A stretch of DNA of 64,000 nt from positions 1-64,000 of the forward strand of contig CADAGX010000022.1 of assembly GCA_902787575.1 (NCBI GenBank), read 5' to 3'. A model generated the notes under the pieces. It saw only the letters and a list, made by a program, of their open reading frames with translations, was not told the origin of the DNA and did no database searches. A program made the translations under genes and the position numbers. The stretch is from an uncultured Bacteroidales bacterium (GTDB lineage Bacteria; Bacteroidota; Bacteroidia; Bacteroidales; Bacteroidaceae). The number at the start of each line of letters is the position of its first letter. The first letter of the stretch is position 1. Shown here piece by piece: positions 46,469 through 54,863 of this stretch.

Positions 46469-47805
46469 ATTTTTAATTTGTGTAAAGTGTGATACATAAA
46501 TAAGAATGTGGTTGCAAATAATACCAAGTCGGTAAGCGGCTGTGCCATAAAGACACCGCGGGCCTGATTGTCGGGCAGCAAAGATGGCAACAGCCATACG
46601 AGCGGCACAAGCAGGAGCAACGTGCGAGACAACTCGAGCCAAAAGGTGACAGCCGGCTTTCCCAGCGCCTGAAGGGTACTCTGGCAGGCGAACTGCAAAG
46701 TGGCGACAAAGAAGAAGGCAAATGAAATTCTCACCATTGGCACAGCCCAGGCTGCCATGTCACCGTTGCCCACCACCAGACGCACCACAGGACCAGTGAC
46801 AAGTTCCATAACTGCCCAAACGGCCAACGACCAAACAAGCGTGGCTCGGAGGAGCAAACGAACGTTCTCTCGCACTCGCTCAGCCTGTCCGGCTCCCAGA
46901 TTATAACTGGTAATGGACTGCGCACCGAATGCCATTCCATAGACCGGAAAATACAGAAAGTCGTGCAGCATGATGACGAGTGCCATTGTACCAATAGCTA
47001 TCTCGCCTCCCAATTGGGCAAGCCTTGCATTGTAGATGCCGATTTGTGCTGTCTCGGACAGCATCATTGCCATGGGTGTAACACCCAGTGCCAAGCAAGG
47101 CAGCAGTAGTTCGGGCGTCAGTCGCAGATTTGCCTTGCGCAGTTTAAGATCGCTTTGTGATATGATGAAGTAAAGTGCCACTATGGTAGCTGCCAACTCA
47201 GCAATGGTGGTGGCCCAAGCAGCACCTGCAATGCCCCATCCGAAGGCGAAAATAAACACTGGGTCGAGCAGCATGTTCAGTCCGATGCCTATGCCCAGTA
47301 TCGAGGCGGCCTGTCGCGAACGTCCCTGTGCCAGCAGGAAAGGAGCCAACCCAGATGCAACAATGCTCAGCGCATAGCCGGGTGTGGAGATGCGCAGATA
47401 GGTGACAGCCAGGGGCGATGTCAGTTCGTCGCCACCGAAGAGGCTTACCAGTTCGTAAGAGAATGATTCGAGGACGAGGCAAACCAAGAGTGCCAAAACG
47501 ATGTCCAAGAGAATGAAATTGCCCAGTGTTCTCTCTGCCTTGTCTCGGTTGCCAGCTCCCAGTAGCCATCCTACTCGCGGCACGATGCCAGTGCTCACCA
47601 GTTCGGAGATAGCAAAGACGATGTATATAATAGGCACACAGATGCCCGAGGCTGTGAATGCCAATTCGCCCAAATCTGGGATATGAGCAATCCAGATACG
47701 GTCTACAAGGCTATTCAGCAGCAGAACGAACTGTTGCAGCACCACCGGCAAAGTCATTGAGACGAACAGCCGCGGTATCCTTTCTGTGCCTAAGGCGTTA
47801 CTCAA
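46465..47805 (-). CDS. MATE family efflux transporter
   Basis: The 446-residue protein has twelve membrane helices in two homologous halves, with MATE signatures such as PVVLQQFVLLLNSLVDRIWI at the first helix and LGVTPMAMMLSETAQIGIYN in the second half. It should export a small molecule by sodium- or proton-coupled antiport. The four-base overlap with the receptor gene and eight-base overlap with the oxidoreductase gene tie it to the operon; I infer that it exports the product of the upstream enzymes. Confidence 0.9.
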   Translation of the reverse strand: MSNALGTERIPRLFVSMTLPVVLQQFVLLLNSLVDRIWIAHIPDLGELAFTASGICVPIIYIVFAISELVSTGIVPRVGWLLGAGNRDKAERTLGNFILLDIVLALLVCLVLESFSYELVSLFGGDELTSPLAVTYLRISTPGYALSIVASGLAPFLLAQGRSRQAASILGIGIGLNMLLDPVFIFAFGWGIAGAAWATTIAELAATIVALYFIISQSDLKLRKANLRLTPELLLPCLALGVTPMAMMLSETAQIGIYNARLAQLGGEIAIGTMALVIMLHDFLYFPVYGMAFGAQSITSYNLGAGQAERVRENVRLLLRATLVWSLAVWAVMELVTGPVVRLVVGNGDMAAWAVPMVRISFAFFFVATLQFACQSTLQALGKPAVTFWLELSRTLLLLVPLVWLLPSLLPDNQARGVFMAQPLTDLVLFATTFLFMYHTLHKLKI

Positions 47806-48904
47806 AGTAGCTAATTACGTTTCTTTTAAATTCTTCGATGTCGAACGGGTGCTCCTCGCGGTGGAAGCTCAGACCTATCTGCTGCAACAGGGCATCAATC
47901 TGAGTAGGCATGATTTGCGAGAGCTCTGTCATGGTGTGCGGATGGTCGGGCCGTACGGACGAGAGCAGCCGGTAAGCAATCCACGCTCCTGTGGCCGTTT
48001 GCCAGCATACTGCATTCACTCCGTATCGAAGCCATGTCGCCTGATTCTGCGTGGTATTCTTAACCCAGTAGAGCTGGTCGGCCGTGTCCCAGAAGAGCAT
48101 TCCCACGTGGTCCTCTCCCTGCAGGTTCTGCGGCACGGGAATGGCAAATATCTGATAGGTGGTCAGCGCCTTACCCTTTCGCAGACAATACTTCTGCAAG
48201 GCTGTGGGAGCCTGGAACAGGTAGGCAGTGCCCAGCAAATCGGGATTCGACATTATCATCGAGCCCAGTTCTTCGTGGTGGATGGGCAAGTAGTGGCGTG
48301 TGAAGCCATGATAGGTCAGTTTTATCGTGTCGCCATTGGCTGCCAGTTGCTTGTCCACTACGCGTGTACCCTGTGGTGTCACCACCACCTTCTCGGCGAA
48401 GACAGCTTCCTCGGCATACATGTAGGGCGACCACGTGCCGAACACCTGATGCTCGCGGCTGCGGGCATTGTCGTGCTCGAGTTCGAAGGCGTAGTGCGGT
48501 CCCTGTGGTTTATATTTCTGATATACGTGTTCGAGTATGCCGGGGTTAATGCCAAAGCCAAACATCACTCTGGAGCGGGTCTTCCAGCCGCACATCTCGC
48601 GCATCAGCTCCGTATAGTTGCTTGGTGTGGAGTCTATGTTTCCGATGCCGTCTTCGATGCCAACGTCTATGTAATCCAGTCCAAACCGGATGCAAAGTTT
48701 CGACAGCTCGATGCTATTGGCCAGGCTTGTGTTCACCACTACATCGAACTCGTCGGCATGCATGGGTAAATATTCCATCACGTCATTGCCGTCGGCTAAG
48801 TCGCAGGGTGTCAGCGTGTAGCTACCCTGCGGATCCTGCTCCAGAAGAATCTTCTCGAAGGCATGTGCAATGTTACCGTAACCGGCCAATAGTATTCGTT
48901 TCAT
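47798..48904 (-). CDS. Homospermidine synthase/saccharopine dehydrogenase-like oxidoreductase
   Basis: The 368-residue protein has an N-terminal Rossmann motif (ILLAGYGNIAHAFEKIL). VVVNTSLANSIELSKLCIR, GLDYIDVGIED and GINPGILEHVYQKY match the homospermidine synthase and saccharopine dehydrogenase superfamily in order and spacing. Members join or rearrange amino groups through NAD(P)-linked imine chemistry, making polyamines or opine-like compounds. The substrate is unknown. It overlaps the condensation-domain gene by 32 bases and the MATE gene by eight. Confidence 0.75.
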   Translation of the reverse strand: MKRILLAGYGNIAHAFEKILLEQDPQGSYTLTPCDLADGNDVMEYLPMHADEFDVVVNTSLANSIELSKLCIRFGLDYIDVGIEDGIGNIDSTPSNYTELMREMCGWKTRSRVMFGFGINPGILEHVYQKYKPQGPHYAFELEHDNARSREHQVFGTWSPYMYAEEAVFAEKVVVTPQGTRVVDKQLAANGDTIKLTYHGFTRHYLPIHHEELGSMIMSNPDLLGTAYLFQAPTALQKYCLRKGKALTTYQIFAIPVPQNLQGEDHVGMLFWDTADQLYWVKNTTQNQATWLRYGVNAVCWQTATGAWIAYRLLSSVRPDHPHTMTELSQIMPTQIDALLQQIGLSFHREEHPFDIEEFKRNVISYFE

Positions 48905-50147
48905 TCTCAGTTTTTGCTATTTTCTGTGCATACTCACCCGTCAGTCGAGCCAACTCGGTCAACTGCTGCTCCGTATAGAGAGCGCTGCTGCCATCCACAG
49001 CTATTTCGTATCCGTCCTCACGCAGGATGATGATGGTCATAGCGTGCTCCAACGTCTTGTCGGGCTCTATGTGATAGCTCTCAAAGGACGTGCCATCCAC
49101 CAAGAGGTATTCGTAGATGAAGGGGCCCTGCACGCTCAGCTCTGTGCCATTGTCGTCCAGACTGACGTCGAGGTCGCGCAGCAGATGCCGCACCGGATAG
49201 ATGCGGTGGCGCATCGAACAGAAGAGGGCCGATTTGGTCTGTTGTATCAGTTGTGCAACACTCTGCTCGGGACTGACATCTATCGCCACGGGCAAACTTG
49301 TCAGGAAGTTGCCATACACGCGGTCAGTGAGCCGTCGGTCTGTGCGTCCGTGATGCGTGGTAAAGAACACCACATTCTGCTGCCCGCTCATACGTCCAAG
49401 TGCCAGCGCATAGGCTGCATTGAAGATGATGGAGAAGTTGACGCCCAACCGCTTGCATCCTTCGTCTATTGGGCCGCAGTCGATATGTGGCCGCACACAG
49501 ATGCAGTGACCGAAGGGATCGTCCGTCTGGTGGCAGAAGTCGGCAAACACCAAATCGTCTCCACCGAACTTCTGCATGTACACTTCCTTCGAATGCTGGT
49601 AGGCTTCGCTTGAGTAGGAGGCCACTTCGGCTTCGTTGAACTCGGCTGCAAGGTCACCCTGGTCGAACACGGGACGGCCGTGTAATGCATCCTCTATGTT
49701 GTTGAAAGCAGCCTTCACCGACAGGCCGTCGAAGAACATATGATGGAGCTGTACGCCCACAATCGTCTTGGTGGGAGTCGCCACCACATGCAGGCGTCCA
49801 CAGGGCTCGTTGAAGAGGTCGAGGGGACGTATAAGTGCGTCTTTGCCACGCTCCCACTCCTCGTCGCTCATCTCTTGGCAGTGCACTGTGGCCGGCATTG
49901 CTGCGTCTTCGCAGACCTGCGGCACACCCTCGGCGTCGAGAATAAGGTGGATGTGAAAGTAGCGCTGAGCATCGAGCACTGCCTGGCATGCACTGAGCAT
50001 TCTGTCGCTACTGCACTTGCTGCGAGGTACGTCCACACATACAGTCAGGTTGTACTGAGTCATCGTCGGGTCTTCGCTCCACTCCTCGTACATTTCCCAC
50101 TGCATCGCATTCATCGGGTAAATGCGGCTGCGCAAATTATTCGTCAT
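48873..50147 (-). CDS. Stand-alone NRPS condensation-type domain protein
   Basis: The 424-residue protein (from the ATG at 50147) matches NRPS condensation domains: SRIYPMNAMQWEMYEEW (C1-like), VQLHHMFFDGLSVK with the catalytic HHxxxDG (His136), NFLTSLPVAIDVSPEQS (C5-like) and RHRIYPVRHLLRDL (C6-like). It should form an amide or ester bond between a carrier- or CoA-bound acyl group and an amine or alcohol. No adenylation or carrier protein is fused or adjacent. The start at 50147 or 50165 fits a promoter at 50177-50184; the longer frame to 50189 begins upstream of it. Confidence 0.82.
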   Translation of the reverse strand: MTNNLRSRIYPMNAMQWEMYEEWSEDPTMTQYNLTVCVDVPRSKCSSDRMLSACQAVLDAQRYFHIHLILDAEGVPQVCEDAAMPATVHCQEMSDEEWERGKDALIRPLDLFNEPCGRLHVVATPTKTIVGVQLHHMFFDGLSVKAAFNNIEDALHGRPVFDQGDLAAEFNEAEVASYSSEAYQHSKEVYMQKFGGDDLVFADFCHQTDDPFGHCICVRPHIDCGPIDEGCKRLGVNFSIIFNAAYALALGRMSGQQNVVFFTTHHGRTDRRLTDRVYGNFLTSLPVAIDVSPEQSVAQLIQQTKSALFCSMRHRIYPVRHLLRDLDVSLDDNGTELSVQGPFIYEYLLVDGTSFESYHIEPDKTLEHAMTIIILREDGYEIAVDGSSALYTEQQLTELARLTGEYAQKIAKTENETNTIGRLR

Positions 50148-50176
50148 TAAATCTTCGCTCTGCATGTTTTCACGTG

Positions 50177-50184
50177 CAAAGATA
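50177..50184 (-). promoter_or_regulatory. -7 box of the condensation-to-C13 operon
   Basis: The minus strand reads TATCTTTG, 30 bases before the ATG at 50147. No clear -33 TTG at 20-base spacing is seen. This separates the operon from fthC upstream. Confidence 0.6.
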
Positions 50185-50288
50185 CGCATTATTTTTCAAA
50201 TAATGTGTTAATCCGACAAATTTATAGCGCTGTCGGAGTTATTAGTTTGAAAAAGAGCGAAAAAAGTGAGGGCTGGACAGAACATGAA

Positions 50289-50810
50289 TCAATACACCAC
50301 TTCGTCCATCTGTGCGTCGTGTGGTTCGTAGGGTAAGTTGTCCACTATCTGACAGGGGAAGCAGACGGCCAGTCGGTGGGCCGACAATTGTGGAAGCAGG
50401 CGGTCGTAATATCCTCTTCCGCGGCCCAAGCGATGCCCCTGATGGTCGAAAGCACGGCCCGGCACCACCACGAGGTCCACTTCACGAAGGGTTGTAAAAG
50501 GCTGGCCAATGGGTTCTTCTATCCCGAAGGCTCCTCGTCGTGTCTCGTCTGAATAAGCTACCAATTGCAAGTCGTCACCGCACACCACAGGAAAGAGCAC
50601 TCGCTTGCCATCTTGCAGGGCTGCAGTAAGTAGCGGGCGCACATCCACTTCGTCCGCCATCGGATAATAAAGCAGCACACAGGAGGCCTCGCACCAGCCT
50701 GACGAGTCGAGCACACGACGGCATATTTGTGCCGACTCCGATGCCCGTTCTGCATCAGTCAGCTGCATGATGCGCAGGCGGATTTCGCGTCGCAGTGCTG
50801 TCTTATTCAT
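50289..50810 (-). CDS. 5-formyltetrahydrofolate cyclo-ligase
   Basis: This enzyme converts 5-formyl-THF to 5,10-methenyl-THF with ATP, recycling a folate that inhibits other folate enzymes. The 173-residue protein has the family motifs RREIRLRIMQLT at the start, VLLYYPMADEVDVRPLL in the middle, and the ATP-binding loop RLGRGRGYYDRLLPQL near residue 128. It overlaps metH by four bases, so folate recycling and methionine synthesis are coupled. Confidence 0.93.
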   Translation of the reverse strand: MNKTALRREIRLRIMQLTDAERASESAQICRRVLDSSGWCEASCVLLYYPMADEVDVRPLLTAALQDGKRVLFPVVCGDDLQLVAYSDETRRGAFGIEEPIGQPFTTLREVDLVVVPGRAFDHQGHRLGRGRGYYDRLLPQLSAHRLAVCFPCQIVDNLPYEPHDAQMDEVVY

Positions 50811-53539
50811 TTGTCAAAGAAATTTGGTTTGCGGCAGCGGGCTTCGGAGAGCGAGATGGTGGGTACGGCTGTATCCTCTTGCTGCAGCAACGCCTGACGC
50901 AGAGAAAGGTTGCGACGGGCATCGGCCTGTGTGTCGGGATTCAGGAACTGTGAAGCGAGCGGTGCGTTGGCGCTGGCATCCTTGACCCAGATAACCGGCC
51001 CGCCATAAACGGGTGCGATGCGCAGTGCTGTATGTCGTTCGCTGGTGGTGGCTCCACCTATCATTACTGGCACCTCTACCCCATTCTGCCGCAGCAATCG
51101 GACGGTGCGCACCATCTCCTCCAAACTGGGTGTGATGAGTCCGCTCAGGCCTATGACGTCGGGTTTCATCTCGAGTGCTTTCTCCACGATGGTCTCGGCC
51201 GGAACCATCACACCGAGGTCGATGATGTGGTAACCGTTGCAGGCCATCACCATCCCGACGATGTTCTTGCCGATGTCGTGTACGTCGCCCTTCACGGTGG
51301 CCAGCATCACTGTGCCTGCCGACTTGCCACTTGTCTGTTGTTGCTGCAGTGCGGGAGTGAGCAGGCTGACGGCTTGCTTCATCGTGCGGGCGGCCTTCAC
51401 CACCTGAGGCAGGAACATTTTGCCCTCGCCGAAGAGTTGTCCCACGCGGCTCATGCCTTGCATCAGCGGCCCTTCTATCACGTCCACTGCACGTAGGCCC
51501 TCCTCGAGTGCCTCATTCAGGTCGTCGGCCAGCGTGTCGGAGCGGCCCGTCTCCAGCGCTCGTATGATGCGTTCAGAGGCCGAGAGCGCCTCGTGCTGCT
51601 GTGTGGGCTGAGCGGTGTCGGAGGCGGGTGCGGCGGCTGCTACCATCAGTTCTGAGGCCAGTGCAGTGAGCCGCTCGGTGTGCTGGGCTGAGGGTCGAAG
51701 CATGGCATCCTCTATGATGGACAGCTGGCGGTCTGGTATGTCGGCATACGAAACCTTCGAGGCGGGGTTTAGGATGGCAAAGTCGAGCCCTCGCTGCCTG
51801 GCATGATAGAGGAAGACGGCATGCATCGACTCGCGCAGATAGTTGTTGCCTCGGAAAGCGAAGCTGAGGTTGCTTACACCGCCGCTGATGTGCGAGTCTG
51901 GCATATGCTGGCGTATCCATTCGGTGGCTCGCAGGAAGTCGAGGGCATAGGCATCGTGCTCTGGCATTCCAGTGGCAATGGCCAGCACGTTCGGGTCGAA
52001 GATGATGTCGCTCGGTGGGAAGTCGGCTCGCGTGGTCAGCAGTTCGAAGGAGCGTCGGCAGATGTCGATGCGTCGCTCGAGGGTGTCGGCCTGTCCCTGT
52101 TCGTCGAAGGCCATCACCACCACGGCAGCACCGAAGCGGCGAATCATGCGGGCTCGCTCTATGAAGACCTCCTCGCCCTCCTTCAGGCTGATGCTGTTGA
52201 CGATGCACTTGCCTTGCACACACTTCAGCGCCTCGAGCAGCACGTCCCATTTGCTGCTGTCCAGCATCACAGGCACGCGGCAGATGTCGGGTTCGGCTGC
52301 CATGAGCCGAAGGAAGTGAGGTAACTCTGTGGCTGCGTCGAGCAGGCCGTCGTCCATATTGATGTCCAGCACCATGGCTCCGTCTTCCACTTGCCGTCGC
52401 GCCACGTCCAACGCCTCGTCGTAAGCCTTCTCGCGGATGAGTCGCAGGAACTTGCGGCTGCCGGCCACATTGCATCGCTCGCCCACGTTCACAAACCCCA
52501 CTTCGGGTGTCAGCCGCAGAACCTCGAGTCCACTCACGGTCAGTATGGGCTTCGGCTCGGTCAGTTGTCGCGGCTTGCGGTGTGTCAGCGGTTCCAGGGC
52601 GGCGATGTGCTGGGGTGTCGTACCGCAGCAGCCGCCTATGATGTTCACCAGCTGCTCGTCCACGAAGCGAGCCACTTCGGCAGCCATCTCGCTGGGCGAC
52701 TGGTCGTACCCTCCCATCACGTTGGGCAGTCCGGCATTCGGATGAGCACTCACCCTCAGATGTGGCACCTCGGAGGCCAGTACACGCAGGCTGGGCAGCA
52801 TCTCGGCTGCTCCGAACGAGCAGTTCAGGCCCACGCTGAAGAGCGGTGCATGCTCTATGCTGGCCACGAAGGCTTCTATGGTCTGTCCGCTCAGCGTGCG
52901 GCCCTGTCGGTCCACCGTAAGGCTCAGCATCAGAGGCACTCTTCGGCCTGTCAGCCTCATAGCTTCCTCGAAGGCGAAGATGCCCGCCTTGGCATTCAGT
53001 GTGTCGAAGATGGTCTCCAGCATCACGATGTCCGTGCCTGCCTCCAGCAGCGCCACCATCTGTTCGGTGTACGCCTCGCTGAGCTGGTCGAAGGTGATGG
53101 AACGGGCGGCCGGGTCGTCGGCATCGGGCGAGATGGAGAGCGTCTTGTTGGTCGGACCGACGCTGGCCACCACGTAGCGCGGTTTCTCGGGCGTGCTGAA
53201 CTCCTGTGCCGCCTCTCGCGCCAAACGTACTGCAGCCGTGTTTATCTCCTTTATGAAGGCTTCGCAGCCGTAGTCGGCCTGCGAGATGCGCTGTGCATTA
53301 AACGTATTGGTGGAGATCAGGTCGGCTCCGGCCTGCAAGTAGCGACGATGTATGTCGGTTACCACGTCTGGACGTGTCAGGCACAGCAGGTCGTTGTTGC
53401 CGAGCAACTGCCCGGGGAGGTTGCCGAGTGCTTCGTTTCTGAAGTCCTCTTCGCGCAGCCCATACGTCTGAATCATCGTGCCCATGGCACCGTCCAGAAG
53501 AAGGAGACGGTCATTTATAGTCCATAGTCCATAGTTCAT
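50807..53539 (-). CDS. metH: Cobalamin-dependent methionine synthase
   Basis: MetH methylates homocysteine from 5-methyl-THF through methylcobalamin. The 910-residue protein has the homocysteine domain (DGAMGTMIQ, zinc ligands in GGCCGTTPQHI), the pterin-binding domain (GFVNVGERCNVAGSRKF), the cap helices and the B12 domain with VKGDVHDIGKNIVG, where the histidine is the cobalt ligand. The C-terminal reactivation (AdoMet) domain of the roughly 1,230-residue E. coli enzyme is absent; in Bacteroidales it is often a separate gene. The start codon lies in a heptamer repeat, where five ATGs occur every seven bases and only the one at 53539 is in frame. Confidence 0.95.
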   Translation of the reverse strand: MNYGLWTINDRLLLLDGAMGTMIQTYGLREEDFRNEALGNLPGQLLGNNDLLCLTRPDVVTDIHRRYLQAGADLISTNTFNAQRISQADYGCEAFIKEINTAAVRLAREAAQEFSTPEKPRYVVASVGPTNKTLSISPDADDPAARSITFDQLSEAYTEQMVALLEAGTDIVMLETIFDTLNAKAGIFAFEEAMRLTGRRVPLMLSLTVDRQGRTLSGQTIEAFVASIEHAPLFSVGLNCSFGAAEMLPSLRVLASEVPHLRVSAHPNAGLPNVMGGYDQSPSEMAAEVARFVDEQLVNIIGGCCGTTPQHIAALEPLTHRKPRQLTEPKPILTVSGLEVLRLTPEVGFVNVGERCNVAGSRKFLRLIREKAYDEALDVARRQVEDGAMVLDINMDDGLLDAATELPHFLRLMAAEPDICRVPVMLDSSKWDVLLEALKCVQGKCIVNSISLKEGEEVFIERARMIRRFGAAVVVMAFDEQGQADTLERRIDICRRSFELLTTRADFPPSDIIFDPNVLAIATGMPEHDAYALDFLRATEWIRQHMPDSHISGGVSNLSFAFRGNNYLRESMHAVFLYHARQRGLDFAILNPASKVSYADIPDRQLSIIEDAMLRPSAQHTERLTALASELMVAAAAPASDTAQPTQQHEALSASERIIRALETGRSDTLADDLNEALEEGLRAVDVIEGPLMQGMSRVGQLFGEGKMFLPQVVKAARTMKQAVSLLTPALQQQQTSGKSAGTVMLATVKGDVHDIGKNIVGMVMACNGYHIIDLGVMVPAETIVEKALEMKPDVIGLSGLITPSLEEMVRTVRLLRQNGVEVPVMIGGATTSERHTALRIAPVYGGPVIWVKDASANAPLASQFLNPDTQADARRNLSLRQALLQQEDTAVPTISLSEARCRKPNFFDK

Positions 53540-53555
53540 AGTTCATAGTCCATAG
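53514..53555 (+). repeat. Heptanucleotide tandem repeat over the metH start
   Basis: Units TCCATAG or TTCATAG occupy 53521-53555 in five clean copies, with a degenerate sixth (TTTATAG) at 53514-53520. On the minus strand each unit carries an ATG; only the one at 53539 is in frame with metH. Loss or gain of a unit would move the frame of the start. Confidence 0.9.
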
Positions 53556-53624
53556 TTATTCCCCTTTAGGGGTTAGGGACTGTCCATAGTCCATAGTTAT
53601 TCCCCTTTGGGAGTGAGCGCTGTC
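53544..53624 (+). repeat. 41-base imperfect direct duplication upstream of metH
   Basis: CATAGTCCATAGTTATTCCC at 53544 recurs at 53585, 41 bases later, followed in both by CTTT and a related G-rich segment ending CTGTC. The first copy includes the palindrome CCCCTTTAGGGG. It fills the gap between smpB and metH. Confidence 0.8.
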
Positions 53625-54101
53625 CTACTTTTTAAACTGTCTTTCCATCTCGCGGCGATCGTCCTTTGCCTTCAGGGTCTCGCGCTTGTCGTACTCCTTC
53701 TTGCCTCGAGCCACGTGCAGGTTCAGCTTGGCCAGTCCGTTCTCGTCGATGAAGAGCAGCACAGGCACCAGCGTGAAGCCCGGATTCTTCACGGCCGAGA
53801 CGATTTTCCGTATCTCCTTGCGGTTGAGCAGCAACTTGCGTTCGCGCCGCTCCATGTGGTTGTTATACGAGCCCTGTTCGTAGTGCGCCACATACATATT
53901 CTTCACCCACACCTCGCCGTTCTGCACGTAGCAGTACGTATCCACCAGACTCGCCTTGCCGGCCCGGATACTCTTTATCTCCGTACCCGTCAGCACGATG
54001 CCAGCCGTGTATTTATCGAAGAGCAGGTAGTCGAACTCCGCCCGCTTGTTCTTAATCTGTACGCCCCTTTTCTGTGGCTCCGGTTGTGTCTTGCGGCCCA
54101 T
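53625..54101 (-). CDS. smpB: SsrA-binding protein
   Basis: SmpB binds tmRNA and brings it to stalled ribosomes. The 158-residue protein has the family segments [39 protein letters not shown], the [19 protein letters not shown] segment and the basic C-terminal tail ([20 protein letters not shown]) that enters the mRNA channel. The ATG at 54101 is chosen; a GTG at 54104 is also possible. It lies between the DMP19 gene and metH on the minus strand. The tmRNA gene is not in this window. Confidence 0.94.
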   Translation of the reverse strand: MGRKTQPEPQKRGVQIKNKRAEFDYLLFDKYTAGIVLTGTEIKSIRAGKASLVDTYCYVQNGEVWVKNMYVAHYEQGSYNNHMERRERKLLLNRKEIRKIVSAVKNPGFTLVPVLLFIDENGLAKLNLHVARGKKEYDKRETLKAKDDRREMERQFKK

Positions 54102-54121
54102 CACTCAGTCAGTTTTTCCGT

Positions 54122-54628
54122 TCAGGAGGCAGCGACAACGACGAAGTTCTCCAAGTGCTCGTCCACGTATCGGGCCACCAGTTCCGTCACCTCCTCCTCC
54201 ATCTCCACGAAGCGGTCGTCCAAGTCGTCAAACTCGGGATACTGCTCAAAGAGCGCCATAAATTCCTCGTCAGTGCAATCGCGTTCCAACTCCTTGGCGT
54301 ACTTCTCGTAGAGCCGCCGCCCGTCGTACACAAGGTTACGAAACTCGCGAGCGCCCCACTGGTTCATGGCCTTAGCGAAGGGGTTGAGGAAGATGAACGG
54401 TCCGTAGCCGTTGTGTATCAGTTGCACGAAGCCTCCGTCCATCACCTCCGAGCGGAACGTCTCGTATGCCAGCAGTGTTATCTGGTCGGCCGTCAGTTGC
54501 CCCATGTTCTCGGCCGTCAGTTGTCCACCCACAGCCTCCAGTATGCGTCCGCTCACCAGCCGTACGAATGCGTCCATTCCGCCGGCCGCCGCTGCTTTCA
54601 GGTCGCTGTCTTTGATAAGTACATCCAT
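54122..54628 (-). CDS. DMP19 family protein
   Basis: The 168-residue acidic protein matches the DMP19 (DUF4375) family, with VMDGGFVQLIHNGYGPFI and an acidic C-terminal region (EFDDLDDRFVEMEEEVTE). Some described DMP19 proteins mimic DNA charge and bind nucleoid proteins, while many homologues are of unknown role. The start at 54628 follows a promoter at 54652-54682. It is the first gene of a minus-strand operon with smpB, metH and fthC; 20 bases separate it from smpB. Confidence 0.8.
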   Translation of the reverse strand: MDVLIKDSDLKAAAAGGMDAFVRLVSGRILEAVGGQLTAENMGQLTADQITLLAYETFRSEVMDGGFVQLIHNGYGPFIFLNPFAKAMNQWGAREFRNLVYDGRRLYEKYAKELERDCTDEEFMALFEQYPEFDDLDDRFVEMEEEVTELVARYVDEHLENFVVVAAS

Positions 54629-54651
54629 CGTCTTACGTCTGAAATTTTCTG

Positions 54652-54682
54652 CAAAGGTACGAATTCTGCAGGCAATACGCAA
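54652..54682 (-). promoter_or_regulatory. Promoter of the DMP19-smpB-metH-fthC operon
   Basis: On the minus strand TACCTTTG (54652-54659) is preceded by TTG (complement of 54680-54682) with a 20-base spacer. The segment 54649-54676 matches the panB promoter at 27 of 28 bases. Confidence 0.8.
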
Positions 54683-54807
54683 CACTCAGCTCAAATTTAA
54701 TTCACACGATCGACCCAGCGGCTGCGGACTCATCGCCGTGAATCGTTGCCCCACGCTCACCCTCTCGCCGATTTGTCCACGCGCGAACCGCTTTTAGGAC
54801 CGAATTT
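54683..54807. other. Intergenic DNA between promoter and inverted repeat
   Basis: The stretch between the DMP19 promoter and the right inverted-repeat copy shows no gene, hairpin or repeat that I recognise, and is not similar to the corresponding bases 100-212. Confidence 0.5.
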
Positions 54808-54863
54808 CCACACGTCGCAGGCGCCCACGCGACGCGTCGCATTCATCTCTGCGACACGTGGCA
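54807..54863 (-). repeat. 22-base phased array A', copy in the inverted repeat
   Basis: This is the reverse complement of array A, with the same three cores 22 bases apart (matching bases 48, 70 and 92). It lies upstream of the DMP19 gene. Confidence 0.85.

Noticed and set aside
46469-46642. Longer start for the TonB-dependent receptor
   Set aside because: It would overlap the MATE gene by 170 bases and place residues before a clear signal peptide.
53540-53624. Cobalamin riboswitch upstream of metH
   Set aside because: The region is made of heptamer and 41-base repeats; no B12-box or conserved riboswitch core was recognised.
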